Origin: Actinopolyspora xinjiangensis
GTDB taxonomy: Bacteria; Actinomycetota; Actinomycetes; Mycobacteriales; Pseudonocardiaceae
DNA: 64,000 nt
NCBI RefSeq assembly: GCF_900104475.1
Contig: NZ_FNJR01000001.1
Coordinates: 359,629 to 423,628, forward strand
Reading direction: 5' to 3'
The notes below the pieces were generated by a model that ran no database searches, was not told the DNA's origin, and saw only the letters and a list, made by a program, of their open reading frames with translations. The first letter of the stretch is position 1. Every line of letters starts with the position of its first letter. Shown piece by piece: positions 52,083 to 60,934 of the stretch. The translations under genes were made by a program, and so were the position numbers.

Positions 52083-52691
52083 TCAGCTCTGGGAGGTGGC
52101 CATCCGCTGGCGCATCGCGTGCTGGACGAGCGTGATCAGGGTCTCCTTGGTGGACTCCTTGTCCCTGGCGTCGCACCCGAGCACCGGCACCGACTCGTCG
52201 ATGGTCAGCGCTTCCCGCACGTCCTCCAACCGGTGGTGCAGCATCCCGTCGAAGGTGTTGACCGCCACCACGTAGGGCAGCTGCCGGTCGTCGAAGAAGT
52301 CGATCGACGCGAAGGCGTCGGCGAGCCTGCGGGTGTCCACGAGCACCACCGCGCCGATGGCGCCCCGGACCAGGTCGTCCCACATGAACCAGAACCGGTG
52401 CTGTCCCGGCGTCCCGAACAGGTACAGGATCAGGTCCTCGTCCAACGAGACCCTGCCGAAGTCCATGGCGACCGTGGTGGTCACCTTGCCCGGCGTGGCC
52501 GTGAGGTCGTCTACCCCGACACTGGCCTCGGTCATGACCGCCTCGGTGGTCAGCGGGAGGATCTCGGAGACCGACCCGACCAGGGTCGTCTTGCCGACCC
52601 CGAAGCCACCGGCGACCACGATCTTCGTCGAGGTCTTGCCACCGCCATCTCCACCGTTCACCGCGTGGGGATCAGAGCCTGCGAAGCCCAC
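52083..52691 (-). CDS. cvnD: Ras-like GTPase of the conservon (CvnD type)
   Basis: A 202-residue small GTPase. G1 is VVAGGFGVGKTTLVG (Lys34); switch Thr residues are in TTTVAMDFGRV. G3 is replaced by LFGTPGQHRFWFMW, and G4 is VNTFDG in place of NKxD, both usual in CvnD proteins. With the Roadblock protein it forms a G-protein-like signalling unit downstream of the histidine kinase. The GTG start overlaps the DUF742 gene by 20 bp. It is the last gene of the conservon. Confidence 0.92.
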   Translation of the reverse strand: MGFAGSDPHAVNGGDGGGKTSTKIVVAGGFGVGKTTLVGSVSEILPLTTEAVMTEASVGVDDLTATPGKVTTTVAMDFGRVSLDEDLILYLFGTPGQHRFWFMWDDLVRGAIGAVVLVDTRRLADAFASIDFFDDRQLPYVVAVNTFDGMLHHRLEDVREALTIDESVPVLGCDARDKESTKETLITLVQHAMRQRMATSQS

Positions 52692-53418
52692 TGAGCACCC
52701 TTTCCAAGAACTCCATGGACGGCCGGTCGCCCACGACCATTCCGCTATCGTGAATCTCGACCAGGCCGAGACTGGCCATATCGCCGATCAGCACCCGCAC
52801 CACTCCCAGCGGGAGCCTCAGGTGCGCCGATATCTCGGCGATCGAACGGGCATCGGTGCACAGGCCACAGATCGAGCGATGCTCCGGCGTGGCCTGCGCA
52901 CTCTGCGTACGACCTCGCTCGCTGGTCGAGACCAGCGTCTCGATCGCGAGGTCGTAGTCGCTACGGGTACGCCCACGCGTTCGGGCGTACGGCCGCATCA
53001 GCGAGCCCTCTTCCTCCGCGTCGTCGGCGCCCGCGCCGTCCTGTCCCGGGATGGACGGCATCGACGAGGAGATGGACGGCATGGACTGCGACAGCGGGGA
53101 CATCGGTTGCGAGATGGACGGCATGGACATGGGGCCGCCGTCCGGTCCCTCCTCGCCGCGCGCTCCCGCCCCGGAAGCCGCCTCACCGTACTCCGAGTGA
53201 TAGTCGGAACCGAACAGATCGGCCCCCGGACCTCCGAAGAGCCCGCGCTGATACTCCTCGGTACTGGCGGCGTCGCCTCCTCGTGGAGCGCGCTGTCCCC
53301 CGGAATTCGGGTCCGGCGCGTCACCGAGGAAGTCCTGCTGCCAGTCGTCACCCATCCGCTGGCTATAGAGACGGAACAGGTCACCGTCCCAGTTCGGGTT
53401 GGCCCCCTCGCTCATCAT
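52672..53418 (-). CDS. cvnC: DUF742 protein of the conservon (CvnC type), with Met-Pro-Ser-rich N-terminus
   Basis: A 248-residue protein. The DUF742 winged-helix domain is at about 135-248: SLMRPYARTRGRTRSDYDLAIETLV, LCTDARSIAEISAHLRLPLGVVRVLIGDM, SMEFLERVLSGLRRL. The N-terminal 130 residues are acidic and disordered, with a run of MPSIS-type repeats (SMPSISQPMSPLSQSMPSI, about residues 97-125). Most CvnC proteins are near 120 residues, so this extension is unusual. It probably interacts with the Roadblock protein or DNA. Overlaps cvnD. Confidence 0.9.
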   Translation of the reverse strand: MMSEGANPNWDGDLFRLYSQRMGDDWQQDFLGDAPDPNSGGQRAPRGGDAASTEEYQRGLFGGPGADLFGSDYHSEYGEAASGAGARGEEGPDGGPMSMPSISQPMSPLSQSMPSISSSMPSIPGQDGAGADDAEEEGSLMRPYARTRGRTRSDYDLAIETLVSTSERGRTQSAQATPEHRSICGLCTDARSIAEISAHLRLPLGVVRVLIGDMASLGLVEIHDSGMVVGDRPSMEFLERVLSGLRRL

Positions 53419-53446
53419 GAGCTCCCAACGTCAGCCGCGGCTGATC

Positions 53447-53875
53447 TCATCGCCCCATACCCTGCAGCTGAGCACGCAGCTCGGGCGTGAGCTGCCGCCC
53501 GACCCGCTCCACCAGCAGGGTCATCTCGTAAGCCACCAGACCGATGTCGGCGTTGGGCGCGGCCAACACCGCCAGGCAGGAACCGTCGCTGATGGACATC
53601 AGGAACAGGTAGCCCTGTTCCATCTCGACGACGGTCTGGGTGACGTCACCTGCCTCGAAACAACGCGCGGCGCCTTGTGTAAGGCTGACCAGCCCTGACG
53701 CGACGGCCGACAACTGCTCCGCACGGTCACGGGGCAGACCCTGCGATCCTGCGAGCAGCAGACCGTCCGCGGAGACGACGACGGAGTGCGCCACGCCGGG
53801 CACCCGACGTACGAAGTCGGTGATCAGCCAACTGAAGCTGTTGCTGCTCATGGGTTGCTGGACGGACCCGGTCAC
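53447..53875 (-). CDS. cvnB: Roadblock/LC7-domain protein of the conservon (CvnB type)
   Basis: A 142-residue Roadblock protein: FSWLITDFVRRVPGVAHSVVVSADGLLLAGS, RAEQLSAVASGLVSL, TVVEMEQGYLFLMSISDGSCLAVLA, ADIGLVAYEMTLLVERVG. It probably acts as the GTPase-activating or scaffold partner of CvnD. The GTG start overlaps the histidine kinase stop by 4 bp. The DUF742 gene follows after 28 bp. Confidence 0.94.
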   Translation of the reverse strand: MTGSVQQPMSSNSFSWLITDFVRRVPGVAHSVVVSADGLLLAGSQGLPRDRAEQLSAVASGLVSLTQGAARCFEAGDVTQTVVEMEQGYLFLMSISDGSCLAVLAAPNADIGLVAYEMTLLVERVGRQLTPELRAQLQGMGR

Positions 53876-56800
53876 TCCTGCTCCTCGGGACGGCTCGGAA
53901 TCGAGCGGGACTGTTCTGTCGACTCTGGTTCGACCTTTGCGTGCCTACCACGCCGGACGCCTTGCTGGAAGTTGGACATTCTGCCACGGACAGCGGAGGC
54001 CGACCGAGGCACTGCCGGTTTGCTGGGCGCCGGCGACTGGTGTTCGGCGGCCGAGCCGGGAACGAGGTTCGACTTCGGCTTGCGCTTGGGCAACCCGGCC
54101 GAGGTCTGCTCCTGCTCCTGCTCGGTCCGCTGTACGAGCGCTTCGGCTGCCTGCCAGCCCGCGTCACCGGCACCCCAGCCGGGGTCCTCTCCGGACTGGC
54201 GCGCGTCGGCCACGCGGTTGCGCTGCTCGCGCGTGGCCGCCCTGCGACCGGAGAAGGCCCGCATGGCCGTTGCCGAACCGCCGGAGGCGTCGTCGCTCGA
54301 CGCCGCGTCCTCCGGCGGAGGGCCGGACCTGTCCGCCGAATCGTCGTGGGCGACCCGTTGCCGGTCGCTCCCGTCCGCGGTCGGCCACGACGACCGCCCG
54401 TACTTCTCGGCCGAGTCACGGCCGTTCGGTTGGGAACCATTCAGCGCCTCGCCTCCGGTGGCACCGACATCGAGATCGCCACCAGACGATACCGCTTGGT
54501 TCACACCATCGTGTGCCGAACCGTTCGAGCGCGTGCCGCCGAGCGTCGAACGACCCGGCCAGCCGATCGCGTCGTCGACCAGTTCGGAATCCGGGGGCAG
54601 CTCCGAGTTGCGGTCCAGGCCCGACCTGCTCGGAGCGGGGGTTTCCTCGTCCTCCTCGCGGAACCACTGCGAGAGCACCGCCTCGTAGATGGGTAACCGC
54701 TCGGTGGGGGTGTCGTCCACCTCCGGCCCCTCGGCGGCCGATCCGAAGGTGACGGCCGGGACCCGCTCGGTGACCCCCGTGTCGGCGGAGTCCCCGGACA
54801 CCACCGCGCCGGTCGAGTCCTCGTCCAGCGCCCCGTCGGGCCAGGACATGTGTTCGGTCTTCTCGGACTCGAACGGGCTGCGGAACAGATCCGCCGACTC
54901 CTCCAGGCCGGGCGGTGCCGCGCACTGGCCGACGTACTCCCCGTCGGGATCGGCAGCGGGGGGTTCGGGAGAGTCCTCCGGACCGGGCCAGTCCATCGTC
55001 GCCCACTCGTCACCGGAGCTCTGCCGCGTGTCCGGAGCGGAGCGCTCCTCCGGTTCGAGACCGTCGTCCCAGTGCGGCACCTCGGTGATCCCGTAGGCGT
55101 CGCCGGAGGACAGCCGGACCGAATAGTCCGGTGTCTCGGCCCGCCCCGGTTCGGGGTCCGGTTCCTCGGCCGGCCACGGCGCGTGGGAGGCCGGCTCCTC
55201 CTGTTCCGGCCGGAACGGCTCCGGCTCGGCGGGCTCCGGCGACCTCGACGGGAGCTGCTGGGGATGACCGTTGGTCCGCGACTGCTCGAACTGGGCGGCG
55301 TGCTCCCCGTCGAACGCCGCGGCGAGCCCGGCGTGCGAACCGGTCTCGCCCACCCCGGACTCGCGCGGCTGCTCGCGCGGCATGTCGGGCATGGGCATGG
55401 GCCCGTTGGGGGTGAGCTGCACGATCAGCTCGCCCGGCAACCGCACGGTGGCCGTGGCGCCGCCTTCGAGGTCACCGTTGTTCTGCAGCTCGACGGCGAC
55501 GTTGTGCCTGCGGGCGAGCTGGCCCACCACGTAGAGCCCCATCCGGCGCGAGACCGCCACGTCGATGTCCGGCGGGCGGACCAGCCGGTCGTTGATCTCG
55601 TCCAGCTGTTCCGCGTCCACGCCCACACCGCGGTCCCGGATCTCCAGCACGAGCTCCTGCCTTCGGTAGGCGGTGCGCACCGTGACCTCGGTGTCCGGGT
55701 TGGAGTAGACGGTGGCGTTCTCCAGCAGCTCCGCGATGAGGTGCACGATGTCGTTGACCACGCGCCCCTGCATCGCCAGATCCGGCGTCTCGCCGATCAC
55801 GACGCGCGCGTACTGCTCCACCTCGGAGACGGCGGCTCCGATCACCTCGCTGAGCGGAACCGGGCGCACGGTGCGCCGCGTGAGGTCGGTGCCGCCGAGG
55901 ATGAGCAGGTTCTCGTTGTTGCGGCGCATCCGGGTCGCGAGGTGGTCCAGCTCGAACAGCTGGCTGAGCTGGTCCGGGTCCTGCTCGTCCTGCTCCAGCC
56001 GGTCGATCAGCGACAGCTGCCGCTGCACCAGCGTCTGGCTGCGGCGGGCCAGGTTGACGAACAGGTCGTTGACGTTGTTGCGCAGCAGGGCCTGTTCGGA
56101 GGCCAGGCGCAGTGCCTGCGCGTGCACGGCGTCGAAGGAACGCGCCACCCTGCCGATCTCCTCGGTGGTGTGCACCGGGATCGGGTCGATGCGACTGCGC
56201 TCGCCCAGGTCCGGGTTGTCCTCCTCCAGGATGGACTCGACGGCTTCCGGCAGTCGGTTGTCGGCCACGTTCAGCGCGGAGCGCCGCAGCGTGCGCAGCG
56301 GCAGCAGCAGCGAACGGGCGACGAACAGCGCGATCGCGAACGCCACGATCAGCGCGACGAGCACCAGCACGACGACGAAATAGGTCTGGGTACGGGCGGC
56401 TCCGGCCAGCTGGTCGGCCTTGTCCTGCAGCTGCTGCCGGAGTCCGGACTCCACCTGGTAGGTGAGGTTGACCGTCTCGGTGGAGCTGCGCATCCACTCC
56501 TGGGCATCGATGTCGGACAGTCCCTGCCCCTGTTGGGACCGCACGATGGCGGTCTCCTCCAGGTTGCGCGCCTGCCCGACGGCCAGACCGGAGACGGTGT
56601 CGTTGTAGCGCTGAATCTGGGCGTTGGTGGCCCGCTTGCGGAACTCCTCCAGCGCGGCCTGCATGCTCGCGTCGGTGGCGAGCAGCTGCCGCTGCCCGCC
56701 GATGCCGAACTCGCCGCTTTCCAGCGCGGCGAGCAGCCTGGCGCGTTTGACCGACTCCTGTTCCTTGACGCGCGACATCGCGTTGGTGGCCAGGTAGAGC

Positions 56801-57510
56801 CGGACCACGCTCTCGTTGTTGAGCTTGGCGACGGCCCGTTCCCCGAGGGAGAGCAGGTTCTCCACCGAGGAGCTGTAGGCCCGCAACGCGGCCGTGGCCG
56901 GATAGGCGGTCCCGTCGGTTACCGAACGCAGGGCCTGGAGCCGGTCCAACCGGTCCAGCGCTTGCTCGTACGGGCGGGCCACCGCCGTGTTGCCCCGCTG
57001 TTGCGCCTCCTCGATGGCCGACCGGAACTCGCCGATGGCGTTGTCCACCGCGCGGCGCTGCTCGGTGAGCTGGCTGCGATCGCCGCGGCGTCCCGCCGCG
57101 ATGTGGGCCACGGTGAGGTCGCGTTCGCGCTGCAGCTCGTGGACGACCTTGGCGGCGCTGCTGTCCAGGGTGACCTGCTGGCGCATCCGCAGCAGCTGCT
57201 GGGTCTGGTTGTAGTCGGAGACGACCTGCAGCGCGCCGAAGACCAGCGCGGCCAGAGCGGGCACGATCAGGACCACCAGCAGCTTGGTGCGCAGTCGCCA
57301 GTTGCGCATCCGCAGTCCACCGGAAGGTCGATCCTCGGCTGGATCGTCGGCCGGACCGCCGCCGTTCGGAGTGGGTGTCCGCCCCGACACACCCTGATCA
57401 CTCGCGGTCGCGGCTTCCTCACCCGTCATCAATGGGTGTGAACCCGCTGACCCCGTCCCGGTCGACCGATCGGGGCCTTTGTTTCCTCCGGCCACTCGTG
57501 GCTTCCTCAT
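53872..57510 (-). CDS. cvnA: Nitrate/sulfonate-sensor-type histidine kinase of the conservon (CvnA type)
   Basis: A 1212-residue membrane kinase-like protein. Helix 1 is at about 76-98 (LLVVLIVPALAALVFGALQVV), an extracytoplasmic NIT-type helical sensor at about 100-370, helix 2 at about 380-405, then HAMP. The ATPase domain at about 560-690 has LIAELLENATVYSNPDTEVTV (N box), IRDRGVGVD (G1) and RRMGLYVVGQLARRHN (G2). No classical HisKA box was seen. The last 500 residues are an acidic disordered tail with a basic end (QQGVRRGRHAKVEP). The ATG at 57510 is one of several possible starts (another at residue 28); no strong ribosome-binding site was seen. Confidence 0.9.
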   Translation of the reverse strand: MRKPRVAGGNKGPDRSTGTGSAGSHPLMTGEEAATASDQGVSGRTPTPNGGGPADDPAEDRPSGGLRMRNWRLRTKLLVVLIVPALAALVFGALQVVSDYNQTQQLLRMRQQVTLDSSAAKVVHELQRERDLTVAHIAAGRRGDRSQLTEQRRAVDNAIGEFRSAIEEAQQRGNTAVARPYEQALDRLDRLQALRSVTDGTAYPATAALRAYSSSVENLLSLGERAVAKLNNESVVRLYLATNAMSRVKEQESVKRARLLAALESGEFGIGGQRQLLATDASMQAALEEFRKRATNAQIQRYNDTVSGLAVGQARNLEETAIVRSQQGQGLSDIDAQEWMRSSTETVNLTYQVESGLRQQLQDKADQLAGAARTQTYFVVVLVLVALIVAFAIALFVARSLLLPLRTLRRSALNVADNRLPEAVESILEEDNPDLGERSRIDPIPVHTTEEIGRVARSFDAVHAQALRLASEQALLRNNVNDLFVNLARRSQTLVQRQLSLIDRLEQDEQDPDQLSQLFELDHLATRMRRNNENLLILGGTDLTRRTVRPVPLSEVIGAAVSEVEQYARVVIGETPDLAMQGRVVNDIVHLIAELLENATVYSNPDTEVTVRTAYRRQELVLEIRDRGVGVDAEQLDEINDRLVRPPDIDVAVSRRMGLYVVGQLARRHNVAVELQNNGDLEGGATATVRLPGELIVQLTPNGPMPMPDMPREQPRESGVGETGSHAGLAAAFDGEHAAQFEQSRTNGHPQQLPSRSPEPAEPEPFRPEQEEPASHAPWPAEEPDPEPGRAETPDYSVRLSSGDAYGITEVPHWDDGLEPEERSAPDTRQSSGDEWATMDWPGPEDSPEPPAADPDGEYVGQCAAPPGLEESADLFRSPFESEKTEHMSWPDGALDEDSTGAVVSGDSADTGVTERVPAVTFGSAAEGPEVDDTPTERLPIYEAVLSQWFREEDEETPAPSRSGLDRNSELPPDSELVDDAIGWPGRSTLGGTRSNGSAHDGVNQAVSSGGDLDVGATGGEALNGSQPNGRDSAEKYGRSSWPTADGSDRQRVAHDDSADRSGPPPEDAASSDDASGGSATAMRAFSGRRAATREQRNRVADARQSGEDPGWGAGDAGWQAAEALVQRTEQEQEQTSAGLPKRKPKSNLVPGSAAEHQSPAPSKPAVPRSASAVRGRMSNFQQGVRRGRHAKVEPESTEQSRSIPSRPEEQE

Positions 57511-58008
57511 TCCGACAGTTACGGGCACGTGTCGTTTCCGCAGAGCGGATAACCGACACCGAGAACACGAGAAGTGCAGCTCAGGGGATGGTCGCCACCC
57601 TGGCGTCCCGAACGCACCACCCATGGGGCCGGGGCTGCACGACTCCCACGGGCGGCTTCAGCGTACTGGCGCACACCACGATCGGGAAAGTGGGGCGCTA
57701 TACGTAGCGTTATTCACACTATTGCCAGACTTAGACCTTTCGGGGGTACTGGCCCGGTCAGATCGGCACAGCGAGCCACCCCGAGGGGAACTGTGAGATA
57801 GCACACCGAGAACGGCCCGACCAGCGGATGCTGATGGGACTCGTTATGCGAAAGAGATTCATTGTTCGCGGTGCGTGTCCATGTAGCTCATTTAACTTCC
57901 TCCTTATGGAGGTGTGACTCCTGAGCTGTTGACTCTTAGTGCCGGAACCGTGAAAGTAATCACCTGTTCGCCGTCCTGTTCAGATCACCCGAAAGAGCAT
58001 TGCTGACC
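57511..58008. other. Divergent intergenic region, conservon / ABC importer
   Basis: About 500 bp with both promoters. The part 57690-57990 is less GC-rich. A TTGACT hexamer lies at 57939-57944 and a small CCTCC...GGAGG inverted repeat at 57900-57913 (CCTCCTTATGGAGG). No riboswitch was matched by eye. Confidence 0.45.
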
Positions 58009-59031
58009 ATGGTTCGACCTGTTGTGCAAGCCGGCCGGAGAAGCCGCTCACTGACCCGGAGCGCGCTGGCGCTCGCCGCCGGAATCGGCCTGATGCTGAC
58101 CTCCGGCTGCGGTCTACTCAGTGGCTCGGGAGGCAGCGAGGACTCGGAGTCCGGGATGACCACGATCAACCTGGGCACCATGCCCGCCGTGGACGTGGCT
58201 CCGCTTCACCTGGCTATGGACAAGGGCTACTTCGCCGAGGAGGGCCTGAAGATCAACACCTCCACCATCGCGGGGGGTGCGCAGGGAATCCCGAAACTGG
58301 CCAGCGGTGAGTTGGACATCACGTTCGGCAACTGGGTCTCGTTCATCCGGGCCAAGCAAGAGGGCAAGGTGGACATCAAGGCCGTCTCGGACGCCTACCA
58401 GGCCCGGAAGGGCACCTTCCTGCTGATGCACATGCCTGACAAGACGGTGCACAAACCCGCCGACCTCGAAGGCAAGAAGGTCGCGGTCAACACGCGGGCC
58501 AACCTGAACGAGCTCACGGCGGTGAGCGCGCTGAAGACCAGGGGTGTCGACACCAGCAAGATCGAGTTCGTCACGATGGACTTCCCCGACATGCCCGCCG
58601 CGCTGGACCGCAGCGACGTCGCGGCGGCCTCGGTGATCGAGCCGTTCATCTCCCGGGCCAACCAGCTCGGCGCGGAGACCCTGCTGGACCAGACCTCCGG
58701 GCCGACCGCGAACATGCCGATCGCCGGTTACGCGGCCACCAGCGAGTGGACCGAGCAGAACCCCGACGCCGCGGCCAAGTTCCAGAAGGTGATGTCCAAG
58801 GCCCAGGCCGAGGCCAACGGCGACCGCAACGCCGTCGAGGAGCTGCTGCCGGACTACACCAAGATCGAACCGAAGACGGCCTCGCTCGTCACGATCGGCA
58901 CCTACCCCTCCACGCTCGAAGCGAGCAGGCTCAAGAGCGTCGTGAGCCTGATGGAGAACAACGGTGAGCTCCCGCCGAACGAGTTCGACATCAACTCGAT
59001 GCTCTTCCAGCCCCCGAAGGGCGAGGAGTGA
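58009..59031 (+). CDS. ABC importer substrate-binding lipoprotein (SsuA/NMT1-like)
   Basis: A 340-residue binding protein. The signal ends LTSGC at about residue 34, a lipobox. The mature part follows the nitrate/sulfonate/taurine NMT1 fold: INLGTMPAVDVAPLHLAMDKGYFAEEGLKI, GELDITFGNWVSFIRAK, KPADLEGKKVAVNTRANLNEL, SVIEPFISRA. The ligand could be a sulfonate, nitrate, a pyrimidine precursor or a similar small molecule. The ATG at 58009 is used; a TTG at 58000 is in frame. The permease genes follow after a hairpin. Confidence 0.9.
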   Translation: MVRPVVQAGRRSRSLTRSALALAAGIGLMLTSGCGLLSGSGGSEDSESGMTTINLGTMPAVDVAPLHLAMDKGYFAEEGLKINTSTIAGGAQGIPKLASGELDITFGNWVSFIRAKQEGKVDIKAVSDAYQARKGTFLLMHMPDKTVHKPADLEGKKVAVNTRANLNELTAVSALKTRGVDTSKIEFVTMDFPDMPAALDRSDVAAASVIEPFISRANQLGAETLLDQTSGPTANMPIAGYAATSEWTEQNPDAAAKFQKVMSKAQAEANGDRNAVEELLPDYTKIEPKTASLVTIGTYPSTLEASRLKSVVSLMENNGELPPNEFDINSMLFQPPKGEE

Positions 59032-59233
59032 GCCCCGAACCGGTGTCCACCACCCGCGCCTGAGGCGCTCACCCGGTGCCCGGGCGTCCGGGACGAACCC
59101 GCCGACGTCGAGCGGCCCGCCGCACCACGACCGGCGGGTTCCCTCGAATCGCACGTGTGGGCGGCGACCGGTCAGGAGGACTCGGCCTGCCGCCGACACG
59201 GCGGGAAGGCACCAGTGAGTAGTCGGCGAAACG

Positions 59234-59258
59234 GCCGGGCCGCCGAACGCGGCCCGGC
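59234..59258 (+). terminator. Hairpin between binding-protein and permease genes
   Basis: GCCGGGCCGC (59234-59243) pairs with GCGGCCCGGC (59249-59258) and is followed by GTTTGCTTTCC. Its place suggests partial termination, so that the binding protein is made in excess over the permease. Confidence 0.6.
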
Positions 59259-59366
59259 GTTTGCTTTCCGGCCCGGCCAGCGGGCCACCGATCCCGAGGG
59301 CACGAACCCGTGCCCACCTCCCGGATCGACGGATCCCGACCGCCCCTCGAAACCAGTCAGGAAGTC

Positions 59367-60131
59367 ATGCGCAACACCGCACGCGCACTGATCGGGGTCG
59401 CCGTCTTTCTCGTGCTCTGCGAGATCGTCGGCCGTTCCGGTCTCGCGCCCCAGCAGTACCTCCCACCTCCCTCGATCGTGCTGCAGGAACTGGTCCGGAT
59501 GCTCGGCGAGCGGGACTTCCTGCTCGACGTGATCGCCACCGTGCTGGCATGGCTGATCGCGCTGTGCTGCTGCGCGGTGATAGCCGTCCCGTCCGGACTG
59601 CTGCTCGGCAGCGTGCCGTTGCTGCGCACCGCCGTGACGGCGCTCGTGGAGTTCCTGCGCCCGGTCCCCTCCGTGGCACTGATCCCACTGGTGGTGGTCG
59701 TCGCGGCAGGCAGTCCGGCCGGGAAGATCTTCCTCGCCGTCTACGCGGGCGTGTGGCCACTGCTGTTCAACACCATCTACGCCGTGGGTGAGATCGACGA
59801 CCAACTGCTCGAATCCGCCAGGGCGTTCCGGATCTCGCGAACTCAGGTGCTGCTGCGGGTGAAGCTGCCCAACGTGATCCCGTTCGTGTTCACCGGGCTG
59901 CGGTTGTCGGCCAGCACCGCACTGATCGTGCTCATCAGCGCCGAGATGCTGATGGGAAGCAACGGCGGGATCGGCCACTACATCTATCTCGCCAGCAGCG
60001 GCGCGGGCCGCATGGACCAGGTCCTGGCCGGAACCCTGGTGGCGGGCGTGTTCGGCTACCTCATCAACGCCGGGATGGCAGGCGTACAGCGGAAGTGGAT
60101 CACCTGGGCACCGGCGGGAGGCACGGCATGA
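59367..60131 (+). CDS. ABC importer permease 1 (SsuC-like)
   Basis: A 254-residue membrane protein with about six helices. PQQYLPPPSIVLQELVRML follows the first helix, as in SsuC/TauC proteins. EFLRPVPSVALIPLVVV and the EAA loop ESARAFRISRTQVLLRVKLPNVIPF are present. The ATG at 59367 follows AGGAAGTC; a GTG at 59310 is possible. The stop overlaps the start of the second permease gene (ATGA). Confidence 0.93.
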   Translation: MRNTARALIGVAVFLVLCEIVGRSGLAPQQYLPPPSIVLQELVRMLGERDFLLDVIATVLAWLIALCCCAVIAVPSGLLLGSVPLLRTAVTALVEFLRPVPSVALIPLVVVVAAGSPAGKIFLAVYAGVWPLLFNTIYAVGEIDDQLLESARAFRISRTQVLLRVKLPNVIPFVFTGLRLSASTALIVLISAEMLMGSNGGIGHYIYLASSGAGRMDQVLAGTLVAGVFGYLINAGMAGVQRKWITWAPAGGTA

Positions 60132-60934
60132 GCACCGTAGGAACCAAAGTGCCCGCCCGCGGCCGCCTGTCGGGCGCGGCGCTGCAACTGGCCGTGCTCG
60201 TGGTGTGCGTGCTGCTGTGGCAGCTGGCGACCGCGGGCAGCGGCAGCACGTTCTTCCCCACCCCGCTGCGAATCCTCACCAGGATGTGGGAGCTGTGGTT
60301 CAGCGGCGGGATCGGCACGCTGTTCCTGACCGAGGCCGCCTTCGACGACGTGCTGCCCAGCGTCGGCAGGCTGCTGCTGGGCTGGCTGGTCGCCGGGGTC
60401 GCCGGAGTGTCGCTGGGACTGCTACTGGGGCGGTCGCGCAACGCGCTGGCCTACGTGGGGCCGCTGCTGTCCTTCGCGCGCTCCATCCCGCCACCGGCGT
60501 TGCTGCCGGTGTTCATGGTGCTGTTCAGCATCGGATTCAAACTGCAGCTGGCCACGATCGTCTTCGGCTGCGTGTGGCCCATCCTGCTCAACAGCGCCGA
60601 CGGCGCGCGGTCCGTGGACGTCACCAAGACGGAGACCGCCCGGGCCTTCGGGATATCCCGCCGACTCTGGTTCGGCTCCGTGGTCCTGCCCAGCGCAGTG
60701 CCGAAGATATTCGCGGGTCTGCGGATCAGCCTCTCGCTGGCGCTGATCATGATGGTGATCTCCGAGCTGGTCGGCGCCAGCGACGGCCTGGGACACGCCA
60801 TGGTGTTGGCCCGCGACCAGCTCGACTACGAACAACTCTGGGGCGGGATCGTGCTGATCGGCGTTCTCGGCTACGTGCTGAACGCGATCCTCTCCGCCGT
60901 CGAGAACCGTGTGCTCAAGGCGGTGCCGCAATGA
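60128..60934 (+). CDS. ABC importer permease 2 (SsuC-like)
   Basis: A 268-residue paralogue of permease 1. FFPTPLRILTRMWELW, SFARSIPPPALLPVFMVLF, and the EAA loop ETARAFGISRRLWFGSVVLPSAVPK are the same family features. Two different permeases in one operon suggest a heterodimeric channel. It is coupled to its neighbours by 4-bp overlaps on both sides. Confidence 0.93.
   Translation: MSTVGTKVPARGRLSGAALQLAVLVVCVLLWQLATAGSGSTFFPTPLRILTRMWELWFSGGIGTLFLTEAAFDDVLPSVGRLLLGWLVAGVAGVSLGLLLGRSRNALAYVGPLLSFARSIPPPALLPVFMVLFSIGFKLQLATIVFGCVWPILLNSADGARSVDVTKTETARAFGISRRLWFGSVVLPSAVPKIFAGLRISLSLALIMMVISELVGASDGLGHAMVLARDQLDYEQLWGGIVLIGVLGYVLNAILSAVENRVLKAVPQ

Noticed and set aside
54850-57441. An open frame of 863 codons on the plus strand opposite the conservon kinase
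   Set aside because: It mirrors the kinase gene in a GC-rich codon phase, gives His/Arg/Gly-rich protein without motifs, and the kinase on the other strand has clear domains.
57511-58008. TPP riboswitch before the NMT1-like binding-protein gene
   Set aside because: The conserved CUGAGA and ACCUGAUC blocks of the TPP element are not present.
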